This document shows positions 11,254 to 22,090 of a stretch of DNA of 64,000 nt, in pieces (within the stretch, counting starts at the first letter, position 1; each line of letters starts with the position of its first letter). Location of the stretch: positions 49,625,786 through 49,689,785 of the forward strand of contig OV277862.1 of NCBI GenBank assembly GCA_922989275.2. Direction: 5' to 3'. This stretch comes from Gari tellinella (taxonomy: Eukaryota > Mollusca > Bivalvia > Cardiida > Psammobiidae). The translations under genes were made by a program, and so were the position numbers. The notes below the pieces were generated by a model. The model was given only the letters and a program-made list of their open reading frames with translations. It did no database searches and was not told where the DNA came from.

Positions 11254-11499
11254 TTCAACCCATTACCCAATACATTTTTACGCCTTTAATTTACTCCTCC
11301 ACTGAAGGAAATATTTTCAATTTATACTGTTATGAAAATGTATTGTAAGAAATATTTTCTAAATTCTAGAAGATAATAGCTTAAAGCAAGCTGAAAGTAA
11401 AGCAGAATGTGCCTTAAGGCACATTCTGCTTTACTTTCAACCTGCTTTAAGCGGTCACATATCTTCAAAACTAGAAACAGGCTATGGGGTAATGGGTTA
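11254..11499 (+). mobile_element. Family A element
   Basis: Left end TTCAACCCATTACCCAATA (TTAA mutated), right end CTATGGGGTAATGGGTTAA. The hairpin at 11380-11451 has tip TGTGCCTTAAGGCACA and one arm mismatch. Orientation is long flank first. Confidence 0.85.
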
Positions 11500-12059
11500 A
11501 TACTGAAAAGTGTAAACAAACATGATCATGATCAATAGAGTAGGCTCTTGTGGAGACTGTTATAGAGATATGACTGTTTTGAGAAATATTAGTGAGCAAA
11601 CAATGGGCCTTAAAACTTCTAAGGTCAATTTATCATTTAGAAAATGTCAAGCGAATTCAGCAATTCAGCGTCAAATACCAATGTCCGAAGAGTTGATACC
11701 CGCACTTGACAAGGAAGCTGACGGATATTAGCTTGAAATACGTTTACATGGAAACATGGGAGAAAAAAAAAATGGTTCGTTATCTGATTATTGAACCCCT
11801 GTGTTTGCTGATAGTTTTATCGGATCACCCATAGTTTTTATCGGATCACGCCACTTTGTACAATACCCTCATCAGAGACCAACAAAAAACCGTGCAATCA
11901 GTTTTAAATGCCATTCAGACCTTAATATAATGCCTGTTTTATTTCATTCATAAGAATCTATACAAATTTGAGGTGGCTTCCTGGGATGCAAATTGTCTTG
12001 AAATGATGCCAATAGCAGCTACATGCTGAGGCGGAGGAAGAATGATTATATCTCAAAAC
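11500..12059. other. No gene seen
   Basis: A 69-codon open frame at 11522 shows no domain or splice context. GTTTTTATCGGATCAC recurs nearby as a short local repeat at 11812-11850. Confidence 0.45.
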
Positions 12060-12202
12060 TACAGTCAAACCTGTATTAAGCAGCCACTTAATAGAATAAC
12101 CATGTGTACGCTTATAGACAGGCGATTGCTTAATGCATGACAAAAGTAATGCAGAAAGCTCCTAAAGGAGCTTTCTGCATTACTTTTGTCCTGCATTAAG
12201 CA
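12060..12202 (+). mobile_element. Family D element, left part
   Basis: Starts TACAGTCAAACCTGTATTAA, the clearest D terminus in the window. The palindrome at 12128-12202 has left arm GCATGAC but right arm GTCCTGC, i.e. only one arm of the change seen in both arms at 8282-8355. Confidence 0.85.
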
Positions 12203-12952
12203 TCCACCTGTCTTTAGATTGGTCTAAAAATTTAGTTGATGATGAATAGTGGTTTTTCTGTTATAATTACAAAACATATGAATGAAAAAAAAATATAATA
12301 AAAGAATCTCAGAAATCAGGGCAGAATTCTGGGAGGATGTGAGTCAGCTTGTAAATAGTATTGCTGGGGGTTTTCAACCACTTAAGATGCTCTAGATAAT
12401 AATGTAACACAGCCCAAAACTTGAAGAATCTAAAAATCTGAAAATCAATAAACTTTTTCTTCACTTCAAGTAGGAAATAATGGCTTAGAACAGGGCATTT
12501 TTGCTGGTATTTAAAATACTGAAATCAAGTGTTGTGTTAAAATTCAAATTAAGTTTTATCCTGCTTAGAACAGCTACAGTCCAGCATTTGCAGCTAATTA
12601 TGATATCGGTTACAAAAGATGCCAAAATCTCAGCAATTTAAGCTGTTTCAGACATCCTTCTTTAAGAGTCTTTTTATTTTAAAAATTCAAAAAAAAGCCC
12701 GTAAAAAAACTAAATTTCTCAATTTTTATTAATGATTATTTTGAAGTAAGAAACATATTGCAGGATCTAAAGCTGTGACGGAGCTGTCTTTGGTAAATCA
12801 GACTATTTCTGATATCTAATGTGTGATTCAACATGATGTTTTGACTAAAGAGATATTCAAAACAATGATTTGAGGAATCAATCATTCTGGGAAAAAATGA
12901 TTCAAAATCTGTATAGGTCATAGCTGTGATTTCAAGTATATTTAAGCTTGTG
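12203..12952. other. No gene seen
   Basis: Very AT-rich with homopolymer runs. No exon or repeat was recognised. Confidence 0.45.
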
Positions 12953-13129
12953 TTAACCCACTACTCCATAGAGACACAGTTAGTTTAACTATTACACCTT
13001 TGATTTATAGCTGAAAGGAGGCCGAAGAAAGTAAAGCAGAATGTGCCCTAAGGCACATTCTGCTTTATTTTTATCCTGCTTTTAAACAACCGTCTGTCTT
13101 CAGTACTGACAACAAGCTATTGTGGGAAG
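12953..13129. mobile_element. Family A element, degenerate
   Basis: Left end TTAACCCACTACTCCATAG. The hairpin at about 13030-13086 keeps AAAGTAAAGCAGAATGTGCC-CTAA-GGCACATTCTGCTTTA, but the outer arms have decayed. The right end GCTATTGTGGGAAGGGC is barely recognisable. Confidence 0.65.
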
Positions 13130-13397
13130 GGCAAATTCAAGGTTTGACAGTTTGTGATTTAAAATTCAAATACAGTATGTGGTAGCATGCTTATTGCACA
13201 ATCACTGCATACATTACTGCGATGCGCATACAGGTGACATTTAAAGAACATGTCTGAGCTTTAACAAACTGTCATGCAATGAAATTAAACTGTTACAGCT
13301 TTCTCAGAATGAAACTTTTCTGTCCATGCATGTGTTTACCTATGCCATTAAAAGAGATGTTTATCAGACATTTGTGAAAGGAATACTACCAGTAATC

Positions 13398-13608
13398 TTA
13401 ACTCTTTGCATGCTGGGTAATTTTTTTAGTCTGCTATTGTTCTAAAAATAGAATTTTCTAAAAAAATAAAATAAAAACGTGGTCAGAATAGCAAACAGTT
13501 TGGATCCTGATGAGACGCAGCATTACGCGACGTCTCATCTGGATCCAATCTGTTTGCAAAGGTAATCACTATGGCAGATATATCCGCCGCTAGCGTGCAA
13601 AGAGTTAA
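13398..13608 (-). mobile_element. Family C element, complete
   Basis: Ends are TTAACTCTTTGCATGCTGGG and CTAGCGTGCAAAGAGTTAA. The hairpin at 13491-13557 has arms of GCAAACAGTTTGGATCCTGA type with a disturbed tip (GCAGCATTACGCGAC). Length 211 bp, no coding capacity. Confidence 0.9.
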
Positions 13609-14065
13609 GTGAAACTGGACTGGTTCATAAATTATAACTGTATTTTTTGTCCCAGACTGTCACCCAGCAGCAGGGTAGAGATAGACATTTCAGATTATAA
13701 AACTGAGAGCTCAGACAGTAAAAATAAACCCTTGAAAGAATAAAACAAATATCATCATCAAAAACGCAATCTGCTTTAATTTTGGAGTTGAGTCAATCTT
13801 TTCTAAATTTGCTGAAATACTATCTTTGAGACGATGCAATTTGGTTCCTGATTCAGAGCCCTGTGTCTAATTTGACCCTGATCTAGATCCAAACAGTTGA
13901 AAAGATCTTTTGGATTCATCTGTCTGCATTAAGAAGTTAATGTTCCTATTAGGTAGACAGACACTTAGAGTTTACACTATTTTAAGAATAATAAAGTACA
14001 TATACGTTACAGTATGAAAGATCCAGTTTGTTCTTTCCCTTGTATAGGTATATGTTGTTTGGCGC
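13609..14065. other. No gene seen
   Basis: Nothing recognised except AGACAGACACTTAGAG-like simple sequence near 13953. Confidence 0.4.
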
Positions 14066-14284
14066 ATGATAGCCTTTGCAAACAGTTTGGCTCCTGATGA
14101 GACTTGATTGGCTTCTGATGAGACTTGATTGGCTTAATGCAGCGTCTCATCAGATTCAGGACCAAATTGTTTGTCACTCTGACTCTGTCTAGAAAAGAAA
14201 TTTTGAAAATTCCAAATTTTAGAACAGTAGCAGATAATATTTGTTGCAAACGAACATAATACCCAGCATGCAAAAAGAGCTTAA
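14066..14284 (+). mobile_element. Family C element with duplicated loop
   Basis: The left end is worn. It ends ACCCAGCATGCAAAAAGAGC TTAA. Within the hairpin (about 14077-14173) a 21-bp unit, TCTGATGAGACTTGATTGGC plus T, is repeated in tandem, lengthening the loop. Confidence 0.75.
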
Positions 14285-14524
14285 CCCTTTAGTTTAAACA
14301 TATTTATTTCAGAAAATGTACAGATACATAAAATATGCCTTTTTACACCTTGAATTTATTCATCCACTGAGGAAACAGTTCCATATGAAATATTTTCTTT
14401 ACTCTAGTCTCTAGCAGATGGTAACTGAAAGCAGCTTGAAAGTAAAGCAGAATGTGCCTAAAGGCTTTAAGTGCTCTAGTGTCATCAATTCTAGAAACAG
14501 GCCATGGGGTAATTAATGGGTTAA
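14281..14524 (+). mobile_element. Family A element between C and B
   Basis: Bounded by TTAACCCTTTAG and CCATGGGGTAATTAATGGGTTAA. Only the left hairpin arm is present (GCAGCTTGAAAGTAAAGCAG to TGCCTAAAGGC), then TTTAAGTG. It shares its boundary TTAA with both neighbours. Confidence 0.75.
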
Positions 14525-14771
14525 CCCTTTGAACCCTAGTCCCGCATATAGGCGTCTTTTGCAAACAGTGTACATGTGAATAGTACCTTTGTCCTATGCA
14601 AACAGTGAAGACCCAGATCAGAGGGCTCCGAAAGGAGCCCTCTGATCAGGGTCTTCACTGTTTGTCATGATGCCAAACATTGACAAAAACAATCCTTTAA
14701 AGTCAGAAATGGACTAAACAAAAATGGAAACTGGGATTGTCCATTTAAAGTTTCAGGGAGGAAAGAGTTAA
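14521..14771 (+). mobile_element. Family B element, complete
   Basis: TTAACCCTTTGAACCCTAG to TCAGGGAGGAAAGAGTTAA. The hairpin at 14598-14664 has arms of GCAAACAGTGAAGACCCAGA type, tip GGGCTCC-GAAA-GGAGCCC. Length 251 bp. A secondary GCAAACAGTGTACATGTGAA lies near 14564. Confidence 0.9.
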
Positions 14772-14991
14772 AGAGTAGAAAACAAGAACATGGAGAACTT
14801 TTTGTTATAGATTGTAGAATGATAGTCAGAAAAACTTCCAACCTGTGTTTGTAGGTCAGTGTCCTCAATTATGATTGTACAGTACTCTAGTTGAAGTGTT
14901 TTTCAAAACATTATTATTCATGTACAGAGAGTATGCAAACAACTGGCCATTAGATAGGACAGGAGATAACCTTTACAGAACAACCTGATTG

Positions 14992-15238
14992 TTAACCCAT
15001 TACCCCATAGCCTGTTTCTAGTATTGAAGATACGCGACCACTTAAAGCAGGTTGAAAGTAAAGCAGAATGTGCCGGCACATTCTGCTTAACTTTCAGCCT
15101 GCTTTAAGCTATTATCTACTAGAATATAGAAAATATTTCTTATTATTCTTGTTTGTAACAGTATAAATTGGAACTATTTTCTTCAGTAGAGGAATAAATT
15201 AAAGGCATAAAAAGTGTATTTATGGGGGAATGGGTTAA
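14992..15238 (-). mobile_element. Family A element, complete
   Basis: TTAACCCATTACCCCATAG to GGGGGAATGGGTTAA. The hairpin at 15041-15108 has its tip shortened to TGTGCC-GGCACA: the four central bases TTAA are missing, leaving the stem perfectly closed. Confidence 0.88.
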
Positions 15239-15349
15239 TACACCTTTACATCTCTAATTATTTCTACTCTAAGAAATTGTCCTTGTCTAGGAAGTCCTTA
15301 GCATAAAACACAGAAGGCATATATGTCCATTATCTTTCCAGATGGTGAC

Positions 15350-15577
15350 TTAACCCATTGAGCCCTAGTGATGCATATATGCGTCCTCTACCAAAAGTGT
15401 ACCTGTGAAGAGTACACTTGTCTAATGCAAACAGTGTAGTCCCTGATTAGAGGGCTTCACTGTTTGCTATTTTGCAATATATTATAAAAAAAACAAACCT
15501 AAATAGTCTAAAATAGACCAGCCTTTATTGTACACTGGAATTGTCCATTGGAAGTTTCAGGGGATAATGTCAGTTAA
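15350..15577 (+). mobile_element. Family B element with collapsed hairpin
   Basis: TTAACCCATTGAGCCCTAG to a terminal AGTTAA. The hairpin has shrunk to GCAAACAGTGTAGTCCCTGA-TTAGAGGG-CTTCACTGTTTGC: the inner part of the right arm is deleted. Confidence 0.75.
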
Positions 15578-15631
15578 AGCAGGCTGAAAGGAAAAGAGCT
15601 TTCTGCTTAAATTTCAGCTTGTTTTAAACAC
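15575..15631. repeat. A-type hairpin remnant abutting B
   Basis: TTAAAGCAGGCTGAAAGGAA-AAGAGC-TTTCTGCTTAAATTTCAGC. A shortened A/D hybrid palindrome directly after the B element. Confidence 0.6.
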
Positions 15632-15934
15632 GGAAAACAAACCAGACAGTGAAGGTATTTAAGATGCAATAATAATGAAACAATTTTCTCAAAAAAAGAT
15701 TTAAACTGGTATATAATTATATGATTAAATTGTGCAATTGATGTTTTCAAGATGAATGAGTCATCTTTGTTGTAGAGTGTAGACAAGAAAAAACTTGATG
15801 ATCAGGTGCAGCTAATTTGGGCTTTAATGCTAGGATCAAATACTTTGATGCTTAGATAATGTTACACCTATTTACTGCATTGTCACCTTCTTAAAAAGAG
15901 TTTCTGCAGTAGGTTACTTGAACACAGATGAAAG

Positions 15935-16220
15935 TTAACCCTTCAAACCTTTCTTTCATTGTAACACCTTTTGCTCTTTTATCTAATTTTTCATGACAAA
16001 ACAGTCTTATCATGTTTCTACCCAGTCCTGAAGTACCATAGGATATATCCCCTCCTTTCCTACAGTGTAGACCCAGATGAAGGAGTCCCCCTATTAGTGA
16101 TTAGGGTCTGCAATATTTGTCATACTTTGTTATATATTTGGAAACAACACAGAGCGTCAATGTAAAATTGTCATTTATCAGAAACCAATGAGTCCATTTG
16201 AGAATACAGCATGGTAAAGA
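15935..16220 (+). mobile_element. Family B2 element, degenerate
   Basis: TTAACCCTTCAAACC opens it. The hairpin arms survive as ACAGTGTAGACCCAGATGAA and TGATTAGGGTCTGCAATATTTG. GAGCGTCAATGTAAAATTGTC matches the B2 right flank at 24210. Confidence 0.6.
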
Positions 16221-16669
16221 TTGAAGCAGGGTAAACTTAAAACAGAAGGCTTCAAAATACAACACATGTTTTTGTTGCTCAATTTCTAAAACAGTTGTAT
16301 TGTATAATATTATATACCAAACCAACTCTGGGTGTTATAGTTCAACAGAGACTGCATTAATCACCTATATTTGACCCTTGCTATTGAAAAGGTCAACTGG
16401 TTACCATGTAATTTTATGACAAGAGTTGAAAACGGTAGCTCACCTTCACAAGTGGGTGGCCAGTCAAGGGCTTCATGCTTTTAAATGACCTGTGATATTG
16501 ATCAAACAAATTTTCATGCCATTTTAACGACATGGGCTCCGTTCTGAAGCAGGTTCAAACATCAAGGCCACTCATATTAATAGATTATCACCGCAGCTGA
16601 TGGCTCACAGGCTTTTTATCTGGGATTATTAAGATAATACCCCCTTTGGCAAAGTATGAGTTCCTTTAT
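16221..16669. other. No gene seen
   Basis: No exon or structured repeat was recognised. Confidence 0.45.
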
Positions 16670-16805
16670 ACAGTCATACCTTTATTAAGGAACCATTCAT
16701 TAAAGAAAGCATGACAAACTTTTTAAGGTTCTTTCTCAATTGCAGAACAAAAGTAATGCAGAAAGCTCCTGAAGGAGCTTTCTGCATTACTGTTGTACAA
16801 CATTC
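16670..16805 (+). mobile_element. Family D element, left part
   Basis: TACAGTCATACCTTTATTAA terminus, then a palindrome at 16739-16805 with core GAAAGCTCC-TGAA-GGAGCTTTC and arms AACAAAAGTAATGCA/TGCATTACTGTTGT. Confidence 0.75.
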
Positions 16806-17180
16806 ATCTGAAATGTTAAAATAACTGACCATGAATAATCTTTGACATGGTATGCATAGCAAAAGTATATCTGTATAGGCCTAGTCTGTACACTCTACGA
16901 ATAAACATTTTTTTACTCATTGTTTGGCGCCCATTTGTTTGTTTGGTAAGTGCAATAGGAAACACAAGTGCCTGTGCCCTGTTAAATATAGGCTTGCTAT
17001 TTAAGTCTTTCATTTTCAAGCGCCTTCGCAAGCTCGACGTTTGATCTCAATTTGAAAAAAATTACCAAGTAGTTTTGCGAAATTTTTTAAGGAAAAAAAT
17101 GACCCTGAGTCCCAGCAACTAAAGGATTAAGAGCAATATTTAGAATATAGACACTCAGAAAAGTACTTGTGTTTATAAAT

Positions 17181-17330
17181 AGTCAAACCTGTATTTAGCA
17201 ACCATTTAATGAAGAAAGCATTTAGATTCAAAGACAGGTAGTAGCTTAATGCAGAACAAAATTAATGCAGAAAGCTCCTACAGGAGCGTTCTGCATTACT
17301 TTTGTTCTGCAATAAGCTACCACCTGTCAA
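17181..17330 (+). mobile_element. Family D element
   Basis: ATAGTCAAACCTGTATTTAG terminus, then a palindrome at about 17252-17325 with the variant arms GCAGAACAAAA/TTTTGTTCTGC and core AGCTCC-TACA-GGAGC. Confidence 0.75.
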
Positions 17331-17387
17331 AACTGCCCATGTAAAGATAAAGACCTGTAGATCAGCATAATGTTCTGACTGTATATA

Positions 17388-17911
17388 CAGAGTTGTAGAT
17401 AAACTTTGTCTTGGAATTGGGTATCACTCCATGGATTTGAAATGAATTGGGTTTTTGGAAAAAAACATTGGGTATTGCATTGACCACAACCCCATGGTTT
17501 CTAATTCGATTGGGTATCCACAGTCCAGAACCCCATGATTTGTAATATAATTGGGTATCAGTAGGAAAATAATCTTGGATTTCCTACACTTACAAGTCCT
17601 TTCAACAGTGCATTCAGGGTATTGTTGTTAACTGTCTAAAAATGATTTTCAGTGTTTACCTTACATAGTTCTATATGCAACTTTTGTTTACACACGTAAA
17701 TGACGTTCGACTAAAGTAAAAGTTCAGTTGATAACCCAATGAAATTAAAAAGCAATTGAGTATTCGTTTGGTTTTTACGCAATCACTTTCAAATAATTGG
17801 GTTTCCTTTTGCTTTTGTTGGGTACTGTCACCCATTAGCTTTGAAATAATTGGGTATTTCACCAATTTCAATTGGGTAAATACTCGGATACTCTGCTTAT
17901 CTACAACTCTG
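17388..17911. mobile_element. TA-flanked inverted-repeat element, 524 bp
   Basis: Ends CAGAGTTGTAGATAA and TTATCTACAACTCTG, each next to TA; the flanking TATA extends the match to 22 bp. Inside, ATTGGGTAT or close variants recur about ten times, with intervening CCATGRWTT blocks. No transposase. The TA flanks suggest a Tc1/mariner-like origin, which is inference. Confidence 0.8.
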
Positions 17912-18350
17912 TATATACATGTGGCTTACTTCCTGATGAGTAGCCGTGGAAACAGATAAAGCAAATTTTCCCGAGTAATGATCATTTGTAGGGATTTTGT
18001 TGTGACCTTTTGCACTGTAATAGCCGAATGATCTTAGGAGAAATCTAAACTCAATTAATAACTGTTTACATGTGGGAATTCTTGGATGTTCATGTATACA
18101 AGACAAGATAAACAAGTACATACATTAGTGGCGTGTGCCAATCAAGTTGGGCCCCCAGATGCTTCCTATATTAGCTCCTTAATGTTCTTTACAAAACTGA
18201 ATAGAAACTTTCAAAGACGTGTACATATATACATTTTGTGAAAAAAAGGATATGAATAAGTCCTAATTAAGTGGTAACCAGTCTTCAAAAGTAGAAATGC
18301 TAAGGGGGAAATTGGCTTAAAGCTGAGTGAAAGTAAAGCTGATTTACTTT

Positions 18351-18581
18351 CATCCATTACCCCATAACTTGTTTCTAGTTTTGAAACAAATGACCACTTA
18401 AAGCAGGTTGAAAGTAAAGCAGAATGTGCCTTGAGGCACATTCTGCTTTACTTTCAGCCTGCTTTAAGCTTCTATCAGCTAAAATATACAAACTATATCT
18501 TCTGTTACATATTCATAGTTGTATAAAGTTGAACTTTTCTTGTCAGGCGTAAAAAGGCGTATTTATGGGGTAACGGGTTAA
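18351..18581 (-). mobile_element. Family A element, probably inside a D/H element
   Basis: CATCCATTACCCCATAACTT to GGGGTAACGGGTTAA. The hairpin at 18397-18468 has tip TGTGCC-TTGA-GGCACA. The following AGCTGCCATCTGTCTTTTTA and GAGTTTTTACTGTA near 18655 are D/H sequence, implying nesting. Confidence 0.82.
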
Positions 18582-18655
18582 AGCTGCCATCTGTCTTTTT
18601 ACCTCCATCAATGAGTCTTCTTTTTAGTGGTTATTATAGCAGAGTTTTTACTGTA

Positions 18656-19104
18656 GATTTATTTACATGCATTATGAAATCACCATGTAATATGTCATAA
18701 AACATCAGTTCAGTAATTCTCAATAGTCTGCAACCACCATGCAATACTAAAAATATACCATAAAAAACTCTCTTAAAATTTGGTAATAAACACATACAGC
18801 TTACTAGGAAAACAATATTGGTTGATACAGAAAAGAAAAACAATTTTACGATTGATTCTATATGATGCAATTATCATAAAAAAAATGCTAATATCATAAA
18901 ACAGGGATGAGGCTTTAGCACTATGTTAAGGTAGGGAAGATGTGTCTTAGTGTGAAGTATGTGGGATGGGTATGTGTGCATGTTGGATTTTCGGTTGAAG
19001 TGAAGGACTCCACAGTCCATGTATACAGCCAGATCCTATCATCCGAGTAATCTTTATGAGTTTATTTTTATCCATTCTGTGTCACTCGGAGCAAGGCATA
19101 GTAA
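18656..19104. other. No gene seen
   Basis: No coding or structured element was recognised. Confidence 0.45.
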
Positions 19105-19306
19105 TACAGTAAGAACTGTGTTAAATGCATGACCATTAAAAAGAATATTGAGTTGTCTGTAAGATTTAAAGAGACATGTGGGTGCTTAATGAAGAACAAA
19201 AGTAATGCAGAAAGCTCCTTTCTGCATTACTGTTGTTCTTCATTAAGCAAGCACCTGTATTTATGGATTATGTTTTAAATTGTTAATGAAAGCAGGATTG
19301 ACTGTA
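19105..19306. mobile_element. Family D element, complete
   Basis: TACAGTAAGAACTGTGTTAA to AGCAGGATTGACTGTA, 202 bp. The hairpin at 19184-19248 carries paired variants GAAGAAC/GTTCTTC in both arms and a shortened tip AGCTCCTTTCTGC. Confidence 0.85.
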
Positions 19307-19727
19307 GTTTTAAAAGGTTGTGGTCAAAGTGTGTGGTTACTATAACATGTTATTTGCAATTTTATGCGTTTTGACATCTTCAAAAGATGGGAAGGCGTTA
19401 ATTTACATTTAATAAAATCTTTGCTTATAGACCTACCAATCAAATGATCCGTTTTATGTGCAGATCAAAGAATCAAGGTTTAACTGCGAGCCTCTCTATT
19501 GATATGCCTAATAAAGTGGAAGAGTACAGATCTTGAGAGTGCATGTACATGTACCTCTGAAATTCAAATAATTATAGCTATAAAAATCATAATTTTGTGC
19601 TTAGAAGATATGTTTTGTTAATAATTATGAAACATCAGTCAGTATTATATAGAATCATAAGAGACTAATTGAACAGGAAAACTCAAAGGTAGACTTATTG
19701 AAGTTTATAGAGAAAGATACGGTAGCA

Positions 19728-19803
19728 ATTTAAAGCAGGATGAGAGTAAAGCAGAATATCTCTAGAGAAGTTTTTTTCCTTTACTTCATACTGATTTAAG
19801 CTG
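19728..19803. repeat. A/D-type palindrome, degenerate
   Basis: TTTAAAGCAGGATGAGAGTA against TTTACTTCATACTGATTTAA, core TCTCTAGAGAAG. A decayed member of the same hairpin lineage. Confidence 0.5.
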
Positions 19804-20407
19804 CCATCAGGTTTAGTGGCAACACCAAAAACAAATCATCATCATTTGATTTGTTGTAAAAACATATAGTAGGATTTTAAACCCAACTGTATATTTAACC
19901 ATTAGCTCTTTATTTGAATATTTGCATGAAATTTGATTCCTTAATAATTTCCTAAGTATGTTTCTTACTATACTATCAATAGAGGATATAATTTCTACAA
20001 TCTTTAGTTGTAATCTCAAGATATGTTGTATCATAATTGAAGTACAGTTAGACAATTACTGAAGTGTCAAAATCAATTAAGCTTACTTCTGTTATTTTCA
20101 CCTGACCTATTCAATATATAAGGAGATCTATACATGCTCTAAGGTTTCACTCTAGCTGTGTCTCATAGGTCATTGGCCCCTTTTTCAAGTTCTCAATAAT
20201 ACAGATTGGGCAATAAACTGGAAATTTGTCATTAATTATACATGTACTTTAAATAATTATTATCAATACAAATCCATCAGTGAAATACACTGTAAGCCGC
20301 ATAACGTAAAAAGGGACCTCAGATACCGTATAAATAGTTTAACTTGTGTTAGTAAAAGTTAAGTATTATCAGTGCTTTGACACTTCAACTTTTAGAATAT
20401 GACCAGT
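19804..20407. other. No gene seen
   Basis: An 80-codon minus-strand open frame at 19813-20055 has no domain signature. No repeat was recognised. Confidence 0.45.
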
Positions 20408-20568
20408 TCAGATTGACCCTTGAGGGATGTGCCAACAAAAGAGAGAAGGTATTTAACAAACTGCAGAACCTAGCTGATCAAAGGGTTCCACATGGAGCAC
20501 ACTGATCTGGGTCTATACAGATTGCAAAGGATTTATACATGCGGTCTCTTCACACTAAAGGGTTAAAG
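20408..20568. repeat. Family B2 element, strongly decayed
   Basis: GATCAAAGGGTTCCACATGG-AGCACACTGATCTGGGTC and terminal AAAGGGTTAA keep B2 order. Left boundary uncertain. Confidence 0.45.
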
Positions 20569-20928
20569 AATAACATACCATGTAATATTAAGTGTTTGAC
20601 ACGTTTTACCATCCTTAATAAAGATCTATAATAGTAATATTAACAGTCATATTAGATGGGCCAATATAAATTCATCTTTCTCCAGCAAGCAGTAAAAATT
20701 GTGAAATTGTATAAATTTAAACTCCTTTTCTAAATAGAAACTTAGTCATGTTTGTAATATTAAGGAAACATGGTGCAAAATACCATCGCATAACAGCGGG
20801 GAACATGTTTGTCAAGTGTCACCTAAATGACGTTGAAGGTGGGGAGAATGATCGTCATGAACACAGGGAAGTTCTTTTGCCTCATTGGCTAACCCTAATC
20901 ATGTGATACTCGATTTGACCTGCATTTG
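20569..20928. other. No gene seen
   Basis: No exon or further repeat was recognised before the hairpin at 20929. Confidence 0.4.
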
Positions 20929-20993
20929 CAAACACTTTGGATCCAGATCAGATGCCAAGTAACTTGGCATCTGATCTGGATCCAAAGTGTTTG
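20929..20993. repeat. Family C hairpin, perfect 31-bp arms
   Basis: A perfect stem around a TAA loop. Several positions differ from other C hairpins in both arms at once: CACTTTGG/CCAAAGTG for CAGTTTGG/CCAAACTG, GATGCC/GGCATC for GACGCC/GGCGTC, and CAAG/CTTG at the tip. Confidence 0.92.
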
Positions 20994-21578
20994 ACACTCC
21001 TTTTCAATGTTTTGTTAAATAAAAGGGGCATGGAAGTTTTAATTTTAGGAAAAAGTGCAGACAACAATTTTGAAGCGAACAATAATTAAGTATGATAAGG
21101 GAGAAGTCGGTGATGATTTCTGCCCCAGGGTCTTACATGTCCTAACTCTTACTATCCTTTTCCCATACTAATATTTCTGCATACCAACAAATATGTTATC
21201 AGCTATTAATTATAAAAATGATTTTCATTTAAACTACCAGTCATACAAATTCATTCAGATTTCTTCGAGAACTAAGTATTAGAATTTTTATTAAAAGTCC
21301 GTATGTATGATAACTTTGATTCAAAACTGTAAGCGACAGCATGTAAAATGGGTTTAATGTATGTATTCTATACTGATATGTTATCAATATGTAACTATAA
21401 ATGCTATGATAGTAGTTAATTGGTAATTAATTGATGGTGTAAATACTTTCATTCATTATAGCGTGCCCCCACTTTCTTTGTTGGTAAACAGATTTAGTCA
21501 CATTTGAATTACAATACAACCCACATGTGTTAGTTGCCTGCTCCAAAGAAGAATTGACAATCTTTCAGAAAGGCAGCA
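20994..21578. other. No gene seen
   Basis: AT-rich; nothing recognised. Confidence 0.45.
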
Positions 21579-21652
21579 GTTTTAATGCTGGACATAAGTA
21601 ATGCAGAAAGCTCTTTTAGGAGCTTTCTGTATTACTTAAGTCCAGCACTAAA
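21579..21652. repeat. Family D palindrome
   Basis: AATGCTGGACATAAGTAATG against TATTACTTAAGTCCAGCACT. GCTGGAC/GTCCAGC replaces GCAGGAC/GTCCTGC in both arms; core AAAGCTC-TTTTA-GGAGCTTT. Confidence 0.82.
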
Positions 21653-21989
21653 CAGTGATCTATTTGTTCAGATCTGTTTAGATTGATGATCATAGATTTT
21701 ACTGTAGTATTATTGTTCATGCTTTATGATGCAGTTCAATGATACACTCATGTATGCCACTTCCCATAAACAATTTGTTTTGGGACTTTGTACTTAATAA
21801 ACACCCATGCAAAATCAATAATGATTTCTCCCTCGACTCATAAAATTTATGGGAAACAACATGATAGCAAAAAATCATGACTGTACTGATCATAATTTGT
21901 CACTATTGCAACATGTAATTTAAGTGAAATTTTTGATGAGCAAACAAAGGGAAAGAAGATAATACATGGTCAGTTTTTCAGACAGATGG

Positions 21990-22090
21990 AAGCATAATGC
22001 AGAGAAAGATGGAAGCATGATGACGAAGAAAAGAAATGCAGAAAGCTCCTTTATTCAAGCATTACCTTTGCTCTGCATTAAAGCTGCCAT
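21990..22090. repeat. Family D hairpin, rearranged
   Basis: AATGCAGAGAAAGATGGAAG appears twice in variant form before AATGCAGAAAGCTCC, then ATTACCTTTGCTCTGCATTA. The right half of the tip is lost. Confidence 0.5.
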
